A DNA stretch of 64,000 bases, taken from an uncultured Bacteroidota bacterium. GTDB lineage: Bacteria > Bacteroidota > Bacteroidia > Chitinophagales > Chitinophagaceae. Below, one piece after another: positions 18,942-29,600 of this stretch (within the stretch, counting starts at the first letter, position 1; every line of letters begins with the position of its first letter). The stretch covers positions 83,561-147,560 of the forward strand of contig CAIVEW010000060.1 of assembly GCA_903905065.1 (NCBI GenBank), given 5' to 3'. Both the position numbers and the translations under genes were made by a program. Below the pieces are notes generated by a model that was not told the origin of the DNA, searched no databases, and saw nothing but the letters and a program-made list of their open reading frames with translations.

Positions 18942-20420
18942 ATGTCAAAAACTTTAACAAATAGAAAAGATGATTATGCCCAGTGGTATAATGATATTGT
19001 TTTAAAAGCGGGCCTTGCCGACTATTCCGCAGTGAAGGGTTGTATGGTCATTAAACCACACGGCTATGCTCTTTGGGAAAACATGCGTGATGAGCTGGAC
19101 AAACGCTTTAAAGAGACTGGCCACCAGAATGCTTATTTCCCTTTATTCATACCCAAGAGTTTTCTTTCTAAGGAAGCAGCACACGTTGAGGGCTTTGCCA
19201 AGGAATGCGCAGTAGTAACCCACTATCGCCTTAAAAACGACCCTAATGGCGGCGGAGTGATCGTGGACCCGGATGCAAAATTGGAAGAAGAACTGATAGT
19301 GAGACCCACCTCTGAAACCATTATCTGGAACACTTATAAGGACTGGATCCAATCTTACCGCGACCTGCCGTTGCTTATAAACCAATGGGCTAATGTGGTG
19401 CGCTGGGAGATGCGCACCCGCCTGTTCCTGCGCACTACCGAGTTCCTTTGGCAGGAAGGACATACTGCTCATGCCACAAAAGAGGAAGCGATAGAGGAAA
19501 CAAAAAAGATGCTCGAGGTGTATGCCACATTCGCTGAGGAGTTCATGGCTTTGCCAGTTGTGCGCGGTGTAAAAACAGCCAACGAGCGTTTTGCCGGTGC
19601 AGAAGACACTTATTGTATAGAGGCGCTGATGCAGGATGGCAAGGCACTCCAGGCAGGCACATCTCACTTCCTCGGACAGAACTTTGCGAAGGCGTTCGAA
19701 GTGACTTTCCGGGACAAAGACAATAAACTGGATCATGTATGGGCAACCTCCTGGGGCGTATCTACCCGACTCGTTGGAGCGTTGGTAATGGCGCATAGCG
19801 ATGATGAAGGACTGGTACTGCCACCAAAGCTGGCACCGCTGCAGGTGGTTATAGTGCCTATTTTCAATAAAGATGTAGCTGCGCAGGCAAAGATCAACAA
19901 CCTGGCGGCGGAGTTGATGGCCACTTTTAAGCAAAATGGCATACGCGCAAAGTTCGACGATGACGACAATACCCGCCCCGGCTTTAAGTTTGCCGAGTAT
20001 GAATTGAAGGGTGTTCCCGTGCGTATAACATTGGGGGCCCGGGACATAGAAAATAATGTTGCCGAGGTAGCCCGCAGGGATACCAAAGAAAAAGAAAGCA
20101 TAACCCTGGACAATCTCGCCAGCCATGTAATAAAGCTGATGACTGATATACAGGCCAATATGTATAACCGCGCCCTGCAGTTCCGCACAGAAAACACCAC
20201 CAAAGTGGACAGCTGGGACGATTTCATGAAAGTGCTGGACGAAAAAGCAGGTTTCGTGTCCGCCCACTGGGATGGGACCAGCGAAACCGAAGAAAAAATA
20301 AAGGAACTGAGTAAAGCGACCATACGCTGCATACCGCTGAATAACGAGCAGGAGGAAGGAAAATGTGTGCTTACCGGCAAGCCTTCGAAGGAAAGGGTGC
20401 TGTTTGCGCGGGCATATTAA
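18942..20420 (+). CDS. proS: Prolyl-tRNA synthetase (archaeal/eukaryotic-type)
   Basis: 492 residues, the usual length for the short ProS type that lacks the bacterial editing insertion. Class II signatures are visible: [12 protein letters not shown] (the TSE loop), [20 protein letters not shown] (motif 2 region) and the motif 3 region around [19 protein letters not shown]. An anticodon-binding domain follows (VVIVPIFNK onward). The C-terminal domain keeps only part of the zinc-binding cysteine set (Cys in IRCIP and GKCVLTGKP) and ends RVLFARAY, as usual in this family. It charges tRNA-Pro with proline in the cytoplasm. Confidence 0.97.
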   Translation: MSKTLTNRKDDYAQWYNDIVLKAGLADYSAVKGCMVIKPHGYALWENMRDELDKRFKETGHQNAYFPLFIPKSFLSKEAAHVEGFAKECAVVTHYRLKNDPNGGGVIVDPDAKLEEELIVRPTSETIIWNTYKDWIQSYRDLPLLINQWANVVRWEMRTRLFLRTTEFLWQEGHTAHATKEEAIEETKKMLEVYATFAEEFMALPVVRGVKTANERFAGAEDTYCIEALMQDGKALQAGTSHFLGQNFAKAFEVTFRDKDNKLDHVWATSWGVSTRLVGALVMAHSDDEGLVLPPKLAPLQVVIVPIFNKDVAAQAKINNLAAELMATFKQNGIRAKFDDDDNTRPGFKFAEYELKGVPVRITLGARDIENNVAEVARRDTKEKESITLDNLASHVIKLMTDIQANMYNRALQFRTENTTKVDSWDDFMKVLDEKAGFVSAHWDGTSETEEKIKELSKATIRCIPLNNEQEEGKCVLTGKPSKERVLFARAY

Positions 20421-20525
20421 ATATTAATTTAAAATAATTTAATGCAGGTTTGGGATAAATGAATAACGATTCAAAAAAATGCATCCAGAATGCAATGAAA
20501 AAATAAAACAAAAATCATTATTCTT

Positions 20526-20556
20526 TTTGGTGGTTTAATTATTTACTTTACCTTTG
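20526..20556 (+). promoter_or_regulatory. Bacteroidota-type promoter of rpsL-rpsG
   Basis: TTTG at 20526-20529, 19 bases, then TACCTTTG at 20549-20556. Both elements and the spacing match the -33/-7 consensus of the Bacteroidota primary sigma factor. The predicted transcript starts near 20,562 and leaves a leader of about 30 AT-rich bases before rpsL, fitting a strong ribosomal protein promoter. It is the best promoter in the window. Confidence 0.8.
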
Positions 20557-20592
20557 CACTCCATTTAAAAATTTATATTACTAACGTAAGCA

Positions 20593-21000
20593 ATGCCTAC
20601 CATACAACAATTAGTACGTAAAGGCCGTGAGCAAATGCGGACAAAATCAAAGTCCCGCGCACTGGATTCCTGCCCACAACGCCGTGGTGTTTGTACCCGC
20701 GTGTACACAACGACGCCTAAGAAACCAAACTCTGCCCTCCGTAAGGTGGCCAAAGTGCGCCTCACTAATAAGGTGGAGGTGATCGCTTACATCCCGGGTG
20801 AAGGGCACAACCTCCAGGAGCACTCCATAGTGCTTATCCGCGGTGGTCGTGTTAAGGACCTTCCGGGTGTGCGTTATCACATTGTGCGTGGTGCGCTGGA
20901 TACAGCGGGTGTAAAAGACCGTAAAAAGAGCCGCTCTAAGTACGGTACTAAGAAAGAAAAGGCAAAAGCAGGCGGGGCAGCACCGGCAAAAAAGAAATAA
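20593..21000 (+). CDS. rpsL: Small ribosomal subunit protein S12
   Basis: 135 residues with the invariant S12 segments [32 protein letters not shown] and [19 protein letters not shown]12 lies at the decoding centre and monitors codon-anticodon pairing. The lysines where streptomycin-resistance substitutions usually occur (TPKKPN and [10 protein letters not shown]) are wild-type. The C-terminal tail is Lys/Ala-rich ([15 protein letters not shown]), an extension seen in relatives. First gene of a two-gene operon with rpsG, 33 bases apart. Confidence 0.98.
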   Translation: MPTIQQLVRKGREQMRTKSKSRALDSCPQRRGVCTRVYTTTPKKPNSALRKVAKVRLTNKVEVIAYIPGEGHNLQEHSIVLIRGGRVKDLPGVRYHIVRGALDTAGVKDRKKSRSKYGTKKEKAKAGGAAPAKKK

Positions 21001-21033
21001 TTTTTTAACTATTTAATATAAGCCAATCAATCG

Positions 21034-21501
21034 ATGAGAAAGGCACAAGCAAAAAAACTCCCATTAGCACCCGATCCTAAGTTTAAGGATAAGAACGTTA
21101 CCCGTTTTGTAAATTGCCTGATGATCGGCGGTAACAAAACCGTAGTATTAGGTGCATTCTATGATGCGCTTGATAAGGTGTCAAAGATCACCAGCGAAGA
21201 AGGTTACGAGGTGTGGAAACGCGCTCTTGTAAATGTAACTCCTGCTGTAGAAGTGCGCAGCCGCCGTATAGGTGGTGCCACCTTCCAGATACCTGCAGAA
21301 GTTCGCCCTGACCGTAAAATATCCCTGAGCATGAAGTGGCTCATCCGTTTCTCCCGTGAGCGTAACGGCAAAACCATTGCTGACAAGCTGGCTAATGAAA
21401 TAGTAGCAGCAGCAAAGGGTGAAGGTGGCGCTTTCAAGAAGAAAGAAGATACGCACCGTATGGCTGAAGCCAACAAGGCGTTCTCGCACTTCAAGGTATA
21501 A
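21034..21501 (+). CDS. rpsG: Small ribosomal subunit protein S7
   Basis: 155 residues with S7 signatures: [14 protein letters not shown], the primary RNA-binding stretch [20 protein letters not shown] and [10 protein letters not shown], ending [13 protein letters not shown]7 nucleates assembly of the 16S 3' domain and lies near the E site. It follows rpsL in one transcript. In most str operons fusA comes next; here a strong terminator follows 24 bases after the stop and the next gene is convergent. Confidence 0.98.
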   Translation: MRKAQAKKLPLAPDPKFKDKNVTRFVNCLMIGGNKTVVLGAFYDALDKVSKITSEEGYEVWKRALVNVTPAVEVRSRRIGGATFQIPAEVRPDRKISLSMKWLIRFSRERNGKTIADKLANEIVAAAKGEGGAFKKKEDTHRMAEANKAFSHFKV

Positions 21502-21525
21502 CAAGATAATTTTGTGAATAATAAG

Positions 21526-21553
21526 AGTCCTGCCGATTGGCGGGACTTTTTTT
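21526..21553 (+). terminator. Rho-independent terminator of the rpsL-rpsG operon
   Basis: Arms AGTCCTGCC (21526-21534) and GGCGGGACT (21539-21547) pair with one G-U and a four-base loop, followed by a run of seven T starting within the right arm. It closes the operon just after rpsG. Confidence 0.9.
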
Positions 21554-21592
21554 GTGCGTCATCCCGTAAAGATTTTACAAGAGGGAAGTGAA

Positions 21593-22885
21593 TTATTCAA
21601 ATATCCGCTCCAGCGCCCATGCCTTCAGCCTCATTTCCTCCCATTCTTTTTCAGCATCACTATCATATGTTATGGCTCCCCCGGTCTGGTAAGAAAGGCG
21701 TTTGGTAACTGCGTTGTAAAAAAGGCTCCGGATAACCACATTAAAATCAAAATCTCCATTTGGAGCGATGTACCCAACGGTGCCAGAGAAAAGCTCCCGC
21801 CTTGTTTGCTCATATACATCTATCAACTGCATCACCTTATGTTTTGGCGCACCGGTCATGCTGCCCATTGGGAATGTATTCCGTATCAATTCAGCAAAAC
21901 TCATATTTTCTTTTACCGTGCCGGTCACGGTGGATACCATCTGGTGTACCTGCGGAAAGCTATATATCCCAAAAAGCTCTTCTACTCCTACACTGCCTGT
22001 TTGGCAACATCGGGCCAGATCATTGCGGACAAGATCCACGATCATCACATTTTCTGCCCGCTCCTTAATATCATTCCTTAGCTGATCTTTTATCTCCATA
22101 TCTTTCGCGGGGTCTTTGTCGCGCCGTGCGGTGCCTTTTATCGGCTGCGATAATATTTGGTCACTATTCCTGCGTAAGTACCGTTCCGGGCTGGCGCACA
22201 TCATATACTTATCATCAAGCCGATAGTAAGCTGCATATGGCGCCGGCGATAGCCGGTTCAATGCATTAAATACCTGGAAAGGATCTACTTCCACATTTTC
22301 ACAAAAACCTTCGGTACAGTAATTAATCTCGTAGCAGTCGCCATCAGCTATATGGATACGAAGTTTGCCGATAGTTTCAAGATAACGCTCCTTGTCCGTT
22401 ACACTTGTGAACTGCAGCTTGGGTATATCTGCTTCTTGTTCTGCATCAGGCGTATTGATTTCCCGGTAAATAGCAACCGGATTATCGAAGGACGCTATAG
22501 TAAGCGCAGTTTGCGCTTTGTTGATATAGCAAACGGTTTGCGGAACGAAAAAATAGCTAAGCGGAAACCCGTTTTTTTCCGGATGCGACGACACTAACTT
22601 AGTCTCAATAAGGTTCTTATGATCGTAGCAGATATGACCAAATATCCAGTCCCCAAATCCGTGCACGTTCTCCGGTCTTAGCAGCTCATTTTCAACGTTC
22701 GAAGTCCGCGCCTTCCCCACAGCTAGCAGGCAGTCATAACTGCTGTGCGGCAATTGATAGTCATTGCTATCCAAAAAAAGAAGGATGCCGGATCGTTTAG
22801 CCCAATCCAGCATCCTTTTTTTAATTTCCAGCCCTGCATGTGCAGGTATCGTGTACGTTTCAGTATTTCTTTGCAATACTTGCAA
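21593..22885 (-). CDS. pabB: Aminodeoxychorismate synthase component I (PabB-like chorismate-binding enzyme)
   Basis: About 430 residues. The C-terminal chorismate-binding domain shows PIKGTARR, where Lys (not the Ala of anthranilate synthase PIAGT) marks aminodeoxychorismate synthase, followed by IKERAENVMIVDLVRNDL, FPMGSMTGAPK and SGTVGYIAPNGDFDFNVVIR. It converts chorismate, with ammonia from a glutaminase partner, to 4-amino-4-deoxychorismate for folate. The first ATG is at 22804, but N-terminal residues aligned with the family lie upstream, so a TTG at 22885 is the likely start. It begins two bases after the stop of the upstream gene, suggesting translational coupling. No pabA or pabC lies nearby. 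Confidence 0.9.
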   Translation of the reverse strand: MQVLQRNTETYTIPAHAGLEIKKRMLDWAKRSGILLFLDSNDYQLPHSSYDCLLAVGKARTSNVENELLRPENVHGFGDWIFGHICYDHKNLIETKLVSSHPEKNGFPLSYFFVPQTVCYINKAQTALTIASFDNPVAIYREINTPDAEQEADIPKLQFTSVTDKERYLETIGKLRIHIADGDCYEINYCTEGFCENVEVDPFQVFNALNRLSPAPYAAYYRLDDKYMMCASPERYLRRNSDQILSQPIKGTARRDKDPAKDMEIKDQLRNDIKERAENVMIVDLVRNDLARCCQTGSVGVEELFGIYSFPQVHQMVSTVTGTVKENMSFAELIRNTFPMGSMTGAPKHKVMQLIDVYEQTRRELFSGTVGYIAPNGDFDFNVVIRSLFYNAVTKRLSYQTGGAITYDSDAEKEWEEMRLKAWALERIFE

Positions 22886-22887
22886 GA

Positions 22888-23418
22888 TTAAAAATCGTCG
22901 TCGTCATCGTCAAAGCCACCGCCGCCTTCCGCAAAAAAGCCAAGGTCTTTAAATTCATCGTCATCAAAGCCGTCTTCTTTCGATGAAGATTTCTTCTTTG
23001 CTGCCTTGCTCTTCGATTTCGGCATGTCAAACTCTTCGAACTCCTTTTCTATATCGTAGTCCTCATCTTCGTCCTTGCCGAAATCATCATCGTCATCATC
23101 AACGTCCAGGTCATCATCATCGTCATCATCATCCGCAGCCTTGCTCTTTTTAGAAGCTGTCTTTTTCGCAGCAGACTTCTTCTTCGGAGTTTCGTCCAGA
23201 TCATCATCATCATCGTCATCATCGTCCGTAGCAGCCTTCTTGGCCGAGGCCTTCTTCGGAGCTGATTTTTTCGATGGGGTCTCCAGTTCCAGGTCGTCGT
23301 CATCATCATCTTCGTCCGACGCTTTCTTTGACTTAGCTGCTGCCTTCTTTGGTGCGCTTTTCGTTTCTGGTTTTACGCTTTTTTTGCTAGCGGTCTTTTT
23401 ATCAGTATTTGATTTCAT
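22888..23418 (-). CDS. Block-charged disordered protein (Lys/Ala and Asp tracts, histone H1-like)
   Basis: 176 residues, no fold recognised. Three imperfect ~29-residue repeats each join a basic Lys/Ala/Ser block (SAPKKAAAKSKKA, SAPKKASAKKAA, SAAKKTASKKSKAA) to a run of 6-9 Asp residues. The C-terminal part is acidic with one more lysine-rich block (KSKSKAAKKKSSSK) and ends in FDDDDDDF. The basic blocks resemble bacterial histone H1-like tails. It is almost certainly intrinsically disordered, possibly binding nucleic acid or basic proteins; that is inference. It is immediately upstream of pabB (two-base gap), so the two are probably co-transcribed. The repeated Asp codons give an imperfect trinucleotide repeat in the DNA. 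Confidence 0.75.
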   Translation of the reverse strand: MKSNTDKKTASKKSVKPETKSAPKKAAAKSKKASDEDDDDDDLELETPSKKSAPKKASAKKAATDDDDDDDDDLDETPKKKSAAKKTASKKSKAADDDDDDDDLDVDDDDDDFGKDEDEDYDIEKEFEEFDMPKSKSKAAKKKSSSKEDGFDDDEFKDLGFFAEGGGGFDDDDDDF

Positions 23419-23500
23419 AGGCCATGTACTTGACGACGTAAAATTTTAACAGTTTGGTGAATTTGCCAAATTTTTTCTGGGTTAGAAAAATATATTTTTT

Positions 23501-24766
23501 TTAGGAAACAGTCAGCAGTTGATTGCGGCCGGTTCCGTTAGAAATAAAAGCGATCTTAGTATGCAGGTAGTTTTCTACAAAACGGCAGTAGTCCTTAAAT
23601 ACCTGTGGGAGGTCTTCGTACCGCTGACAGGAACTCACTGGCTGCTCCCAGCCGGGGAAGGATTCGTACATCGGTGCAATTTCTTTATCACAAACATCGT
23701 AAGGAAATTCTTTCGTTTCCTTGCCATCCGCAAGGTAGCTCACCGCTGCTTTAATAGGGTTGAAATTATCCAGGACATCTGCTTTAGTGATGATGAGTTT
23801 TGTAACTCCGCTCAGCATTACTGCATATCGCAGTGCTACCAGGTCTATCCATCCACAACGCCTGGGCCTGCCGGTGGTCGCGCCAAATTCAGCGCCGGCT
23901 GCACGCAATGCATCGCCTGTCTCATCAAGCAATTCTGTAGGGAACGGTCCGCCGCCTACGCGCGTACAATAAGCCTTGGTAATACCATATACTTCGCCTA
24001 TATGGGATGGTGCAACACCGAGGCCGTTGCAGACACCAGCAGCAATAGTGTTGGATGATGTCACAAACGGATACGTGCCAAAGTCTATATCCAGCATACT
24101 GCCCTGCGCACCCTCGGCAAGTACTTTCTTACCATTATGAATATGATTGTCGAGCCAGTATTCACCATTTACGATCTGCAGGGAACGCATCATTTCGATG
24201 GCATCGAAAAACGGTTGCTCCCATTGTTTCCAGTCTACTACATTACTGAACTGGCCCAGCAATTGCAGATGCTTCTGTGTAAGTTTATTGTACTTATCTC
24301 TAAAATTTTTGCTCAGTATATCCCCTACCCTCAAGCCGTTTCTTCCGGTTTTATCCATGTAGGCCGGTCCAATTCCTTTCAGCGTAGAACCTATTTTGTC
24401 GTCACCTTTTGCAGATTCAGAAGCCGCGTCCAGCGCACGGTGCGTAGGCAGTATCAGGTGCGCGCGCTGCGAAACGAATAAACGGTCGAGCAGGCCCGGG
24501 CATACCGGCTGTATCTTACTGATCTCGTTTTGCAAAGTCACAGGGTCAATCACTACCCCATTGCCGATCAGGTTCAGACAATGCTGCTGGAACACGCCTG
24601 ACGGAATGGTGTGCAGCACTACCTTGTTACCATCAAGATATAAGGTATGGCCTGCGTTTGGCCCACCCTGGAACCTAGCGATAATATCATATCGCTCAGC
24701 CAGGTAGTCAACGATTTTTCCTTTGCCTTCATCCCCCCACTGCAACCCCAACAAAACATCGATCAT
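23501..24766 (-). CDS. purA: Adenylosuccinate synthetase
   Basis: 421 residues, standard length. The N-terminus has the GTP-binding signature WGDEGKGKIVD (Asp12 catalytic) and GPNAGHTL (His40 catalytic), then GIGPAYMDKTGRNGLRVGD, the IMP-binding EGAQGSMLDIDFGTYPFVTS and TGRPRRCGWIDLVALRYA. It joins IMP and aspartate using GTP, the first committed step to AMP. It pairs functionally with guaB in the same window, which commits IMP to GMP, though the two are 11 kb apart. An exact -7 box lies 88 bases upstream. Confidence 0.97.
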   Translation of the reverse strand: MIDVLLGLQWGDEGKGKIVDYLAERYDIIARFQGGPNAGHTLYLDGNKVVLHTIPSGVFQQHCLNLIGNGVVIDPVTLQNEISKIQPVCPGLLDRLFVSQRAHLILPTHRALDAASESAKGDDKIGSTLKGIGPAYMDKTGRNGLRVGDILSKNFRDKYNKLTQKHLQLLGQFSNVVDWKQWEQPFFDAIEMMRSLQIVNGEYWLDNHIHNGKKVLAEGAQGSMLDIDFGTYPFVTSSNTIAAGVCNGLGVAPSHIGEVYGITKAYCTRVGGGPFPTELLDETGDALRAAGAEFGATTGRPRRCGWIDLVALRYAVMLSGVTKLIITKADVLDNFNPIKAAVSYLADGKETKEFPYDVCDKEIAPMYESFPGWEQPVSSCQRYEDLPQVFKDYCRFVENYLHTKIAFISNGTGRNQLLTVS

Positions 24767-24853
24767 AAAAATTCAAAAATTAAAATTCAAAAACGCGTTG
24801 AGAAAACAAGAACAGAAAAGCAAGAGTCTATTTTTTCTTCCCCTACCTTCTGC

Positions 24854-24861
24854 CAAAAGTA
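24854..24861 (-). promoter_or_regulatory. Candidate -7 box for purA
   Basis: Minus-strand TACTTTTG is an exact TAnnTTTG match and predicts a leader of about 80 bases. Upstream there is only a T-rich stretch where the -33 TTTG would be expected. Confidence 0.4.
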
Positions 24862-24948
24862 GAAAGTATAGTGTAAAAATAAAAAAAAGATACACTCATT
24901 AATTAGTTGCAAATTCGGGGAAAAACCATTAGTGATTGTCGATGCCGA

Positions 24949-25887
24949 TTACTTTTTATCAACCTCTTTCTCTCCGTCAAACCCTTGCAGCGTAGACATC
25001 AGTTGCTGCATGGTGCGCTGGTAATTATTGGCGGAGCCATCCAGGAATATGGTATTCCCCTTACCATATTCAGCGAAGTGCTTTATAGCGTCGGTCCACA
25101 TGGAGAAAAGAATATAGGATGCATCGAGATTGGCTGTTTCCATTTCTTTTGCCGCATGGGCCATACCGCGAGCCACTTCTTCCCGAAAAAGGGCCACACC
25201 CTGGCCGCGCATTTGCGCGGCAGTGCGTTCTGCGTCTGCCGATATTTTTATCGCATTACCTTCCGCTTCCGCCGCCTTTGTTTTGGTGATCAGCAGTGCC
25301 TGCCCTTCGTTTTCCGCAGCAGCTTTCAGGTTGTTAGATGCCACTACACGTGACATCGATTTCAGGATGTCTTCGTCGAACGTAATATCGTTTATCTGCA
25401 GGTCCAGCAGGTGATATCCCCAGCCTTCCAGTTGTATGTCCAGCTGCTCCTTCACGTGCAGTACGATCTCTGTCCGCAGCAATAATATTTCCGATTGTTT
25501 TTTAGTAGCTACAAAAGCCCGTACTGCACCTTCTACCGACTTAGTCAAAGCCTGTATAAAGCTGCGCTCATCAATGAATTTAAAGGCAACATTCTCTATC
25601 GTAGCGCTCTCTTCATTACGAACAGAATAGAGCAGCATCGCCGTGAAATAAACATTCGCCTGGTCCTGCGATATGGCTGGTATCTTAATTTCCATTGAAC
25701 GGTTTTGGTAAGAAACCCTTCTGAATATCTGCTCTATCAATGGAAGTCGCATGTTCAATCCCGGCCTCAATATCCGCCGGAACTTTCCGAACACGGTAAT
25801 AACTGCCACCGTGCCCTGCTGCACGGTTACAAAACTCATAGATATTATTGCTAAAACGATGAACAAAAAAATTAATCCTCCGGTCAT
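24949..25887 (-). CDS. SPFH/band-7 domain membrane protein
   Basis: 312 residues. One N-terminal membrane segment (GLIFLFIVLAIISMSFVTV) leads into an SPFH domain (QQGTVAVITVFGKFRRILRPGLNMRLPLIE), then a long Ala/Glu/Lys-rich helical region (~residues 185-245; NNLKAAAENEGQALLITKTKA) likely to form a coiled coil. This matches stomatin/prohibitin/HIR-type proteins, which oligomerise into cages on the membrane and often partner membrane proteases. No NfeD-type or protease partner lies next to it, so the client is unknown. Confidence 0.88.
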   Translation of the reverse strand: MTGGLIFLFIVLAIISMSFVTVQQGTVAVITVFGKFRRILRPGLNMRLPLIEQIFRRVSYQNRSMEIKIPAISQDQANVYFTAMLLYSVRNEESATIENVAFKFIDERSFIQALTKSVEGAVRAFVATKKQSEILLLRTEIVLHVKEQLDIQLEGWGYHLLDLQINDITFDEDILKSMSRVVASNNLKAAAENEGQALLITKTKAAEAEGNAIKISADAERTAAQMRGQGVALFREEVARGMAHAAKEMETANLDASYILFSMWTDAIKHFAEYGKGNTIFLDGSANNYQRTMQQLMSTLQGFDGEKEVDKK

Positions 25888-26038
25888 ATAAATTGATTTG
25901 TTCAGGAAATATACAAATTAACCACAAAAGCAACCTGTTATATTTGAGTGATTCTTAATTCCTGTTTGATAAAAAGAAAATGTACGAACTTTATAATTGG
26001 GTGGAGCATCTAATTACTTTAGAGACTAAAAGAAGATT

Positions 26039-26476
26039 ATGGCCAAACTGTTGCTGGACACTTCCGCTATGCAGGAAGACTTTTTTACCGACACCGCCAT
26101 GATCGGGATCGGCACGGCGGAGCAGGGTTATCGTTTCTGCTGGCTGCTTAACCAGCATTTTGATATTAACTTCCTCCGCGACCCCGAGCAAAATATACAC
26201 GTGCAGAAAAAAGACGGCAGCAATCACTTTTTCCCCATATACCAATATGACCTTCCCAACAGCGGCCACAAATATCTTTTATATAAACTGAAAACCGGTA
26301 ACGAATTCCTGCTCCCGGAGACCCGCCAACTCGACTACCTCTGGCTCATACAAACCGCCAACCCGGATGAGGATGCCGGCAAAATAGCTGCTGAACTCCG
26401 AAACATTCCTGAAGTTCAACTTGCCCGCATCCTGGATGCAGAACAACTGAAAAATATTAATAACCTGCTGGTGTAA
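26039..26476 (+). CDS. IPExxxVDY family protein, function unknown
   Basis: 145 residues, no signal peptide. It carries the family-naming motif as LPETRQLDYLW near residues 92-102, preceded by a region of alternating hydrophobic and polar residues, and ends with an amphipathic helix (ILDAEQLKNINNLLV). Small cytoplasmic proteins with this motif are widespread in Bacteroidota but uncharacterised. It is divergent from the SPFH gene. Confidence 0.75.
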   Translation: MAKLLLDTSAMQEDFFTDTAMIGIGTAEQGYRFCWLLNQHFDINFLRDPEQNIHVQKKDGSNHFFPIYQYDLPNSGHKYLLYKLKTGNEFLLPETRQLDYLWLIQTANPDEDAGKIAAELRNIPEVQLARILDAEQLKNINNLLV

Positions 26477-26628
26477 CCAGTTTTTCGAAGTTTCTTGCTC
26501 TCGGCGAATATTTATCGGCAGATACTTCAGATGCAGGCAAGTTGCATCATGCAAATCCTCCATTCAAGTGAATCTCGTTTACGACAAGACAATTAACCTT
26601 TATTAACCTCTCCACCCCTAAAAATAAG

Positions 26629-26657
26629 TTGCAAACTGACAACTTTTGTTATTTTTG
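26629..26657 (+). promoter_or_regulatory. Promoter of the DUF2723 gene
   Basis: TTG at 26629-26631, 18 bases, then TATTTTTG at 26650-26657 (exact TAnnTTTG). Predicted start of transcription is near 26,663, leaving a leader of about 15 bases before the ATG at 26678. Confidence 0.6.
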
Positions 26658-26677
26658 TCGCTCTCTAATAATATATC

Positions 26678-29600
26678 ATGAACTATCGTAAGATCAATAA
26701 CATCACAGGTTGGATCACGGGTGCAATCGCTTTCATTGTTTATTTAAAAACCATGGAGCCCACAGTGAGCTTCTGGGATTGTGGTGAGTTTCTGTCCTGT
26801 GCCTATAAACTGGAAGTGGGCCACTCACCCGGTGCGCCATTCTTTATGTTGATGCAGCGTATTTTTGCCTTGTTTGCAGGTGGCACAGCTACAGGCGCGC
26901 CTTCGGTGAGTACGCTGGGCACAGTTGGCGCTGCCACAATGATCAATGCCTTATCCGCCCTTACCAGCGCACTTTCCATATTGTTCCTGTTCTGGACCAT
27001 TTCCCATTTTGCCAAGAAACTTCTTGTTGAGGGCAAGGCAGAACCAGACAACAACCAGACAATTGCTATTATGGGAGCGGCTCTCGTGGGTGCGTTGGCA
27101 TATACTTTTTCTGATACGTTCTGGTTTTCCGCTGTGGAAGCGGAAGTATATGGTACTTCTTCTTTCTTTACCGCTGTTACCTTCTGGGCCGTCCTCAAAT
27201 GGGAAGATGTAGCCGATAATAAACATGCCGACAGGTGGCTGGTGCTTATTGCCTACCTGGTAGGTGTATCGGTATGTGTGCACCTGCTCAACCTGCTTAC
27301 TATCCCAGCGGTAGCAATGGTCTATTATTTTAAACGCTACCCTACTACCTGGTACGGCACAATACTCGCGTTCATCGTTGGATGCGTTGTTTTGGGTTTT
27401 GTTCAGTTTGGCGTAATACAATATATCCCCAGGCTGGCGTCGGTTTTCGACATCATGTTTACCAATAGCTTTGGCGCCTCTTTCGATACCGGTGCCATCT
27501 TCTTCCTGGTGCTGGTTACCGCAATACTTGTGGCCCTTTTGTTTATTGCTAAAAAGAAGATGTGGCCGGCCTTGCACACCAGCGCACTTTGCATCATATT
27601 CATCATCATAGGTTATTCCGCCTATTTCTCGGCCATTATTCGTTCGAGGGCGGATGTGCCGATCGACATGACCAACCCGGACAACCCGATCAGCTTCCTT
27701 GACTATGTAGACCGTGAGCAGTTTGGTTCGCAGCCACTGTTTTTCGGACAATATTACAATAGCAACTACACGGAACTCGATACGTCTAAGAAACTCTACG
27801 CCCAAAACAAAATCAACGGGAAAGATGTGTACGAAACGGTTGGTAAGAAAATGGAGGCTATTTATGGTGTTGACCAAAACGGAGTAAACCAAAGCCATTT
27901 TTTCCCGCGTATTTATGAGGGCAACGACGCCAGCCACGTACGTTTTTATAAGAGTTTCCTTGGCCTGGACGATAAAGACGAACCTGGATTCAGCGACAAT
28001 ATGAAGTATTTCTTTGGCTACCAGATGAATTGGATGTGGTGGCGCTACTTCATGTGGAATTTCGCGGGCCGTCAGAACGATGCGGAAGGCCAGTGCGACC
28101 CGCAGCGCGGCAACTGGATATCCGGCATAACATTTATTGACCAGATGCGGGGACTTGGCGACACCGATAAAATGGGTTCGGGCTTCAGCGACAACGGCGC
28201 GCATAATAAGTTGTATTTCCTGCCGTTTATCCTCGGCATTTTAGGCCTCGTGTTCCAGTTCAACAGGAACAAAAACGATGGCATTGTGGTAATGACGATG
28301 TTCTTCTTCACGGGCGCGGCCATAGGTATCTACCTCAATATGCCGCCGCTACAGCCGCGTGAACGTGATTACGCATTTGCGGGATGTACCTATACATTCG
28401 CTATCTGGATAGGCCTGGGCGTGCTCATGGTACATCAATGGTTCCGGAAGTTAACGCAAAGCCCGGCTGCGGCATACGGCGCTATAGCCCTTTGCCTGCT
28501 TGCTGTGCCTACCCTCATGGCCAATGTGGAATGGAACGACCACGACCGCTCAAAGAAAACCCTGGCACGTGCTGTGGCGTTCAATACTTTGTCCTGTTGT
28601 GCGCCAAACGCCGTGTTGTTCACCTTTGGCGATAACCAGACTTACCCGCTATGGTATATCCAGGAAGTGGAGGGTTTCCGTAAAGACGTCCGCATCATCA
28701 ATACCAGCCTGCTTGGTATCGACTGGTATATTGACCAGTTGAATTACCGTATAAATGACGCTGATGCAGTACCGATGATATGGAAAAGGGAAGACTACAT
28801 AGGTGACAGGCACAATTATGTGCAGTACTATGATAATCCCGCCAAAAAGATACCAAAGGATCAATACTTCAACCTCACGGAAGTGTGCAACTTTATCATC
28901 AGTAAAGACCCGCAGAACATGGCCGGCCGCAGAGGTGGCGATGAGGTGAATTACATACCACTTAAGAACTTCTTTGTGCCATCACTCAGCAAGGAAGAAC
29001 TCGTAAAGAGAGGGCTTATCAATGCTTCAGATTCCAATCGTGTGGTTCCGGAGATGAAATGGTCGTATCCTAAAACTGCTGCACAAAAGGGCGATCTCGC
29101 GATACTTAATATTATTGCTGCTGTCGCCAATGATGGCTGGAAGCGTCCGCTATACTTCGATGCCGGCCTCCGCACCGGTGATTACGGCGGCACAGGCGAC
29201 TACCTGCACATGGAAGGTCTTGTTTACCGCCTTATGCCGTTCAAATTTAATGACTCTGTAAAAGTGAACGCACAGGTACTGGGAAGTATCAATACCGACA
29301 AGGGTTACGATATGTTTATGAACAAGTTCATTTGGGGCGGCGCTGATAGAAACGACGTTTATTTCGACGAGCCAAATCGCCACGAGTTCGTAACCTATCG
29401 TATGGATGGCGCTTTCCTGGCCAACCAACTTGCCGCTGATGGCAAAAAGGACAAAGCAATACAAGTGCTGGACAAAGTAATGGCAGGCATCACAGAGCAT
29501 TCCTACATGTACGATTATACGGGTTATTTTATTGCTGCGTCCTATTACAGGGCTGGCGCAATGGCCAAGGCAGACAGCCTGGGCAGCAAAATAATGCGAA

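Noticed and set aside
19143..20380. Long open frames on the minus strand opposite proS
   Set aside because: proS is unambiguous and the opposite frames have no recognisable motifs.
22904..23330. Trinucleotide (GAT/GAC) repeat as an independent microsatellite
   Set aside because: It is the coding sequence of the poly-Asp tracts and is interrupted by other codons.
26951..28204. A 417-codon frame opposite the DUF2723 gene
   Set aside because: It lies entirely antisense to a well-supported membrane protein and shows no family features.
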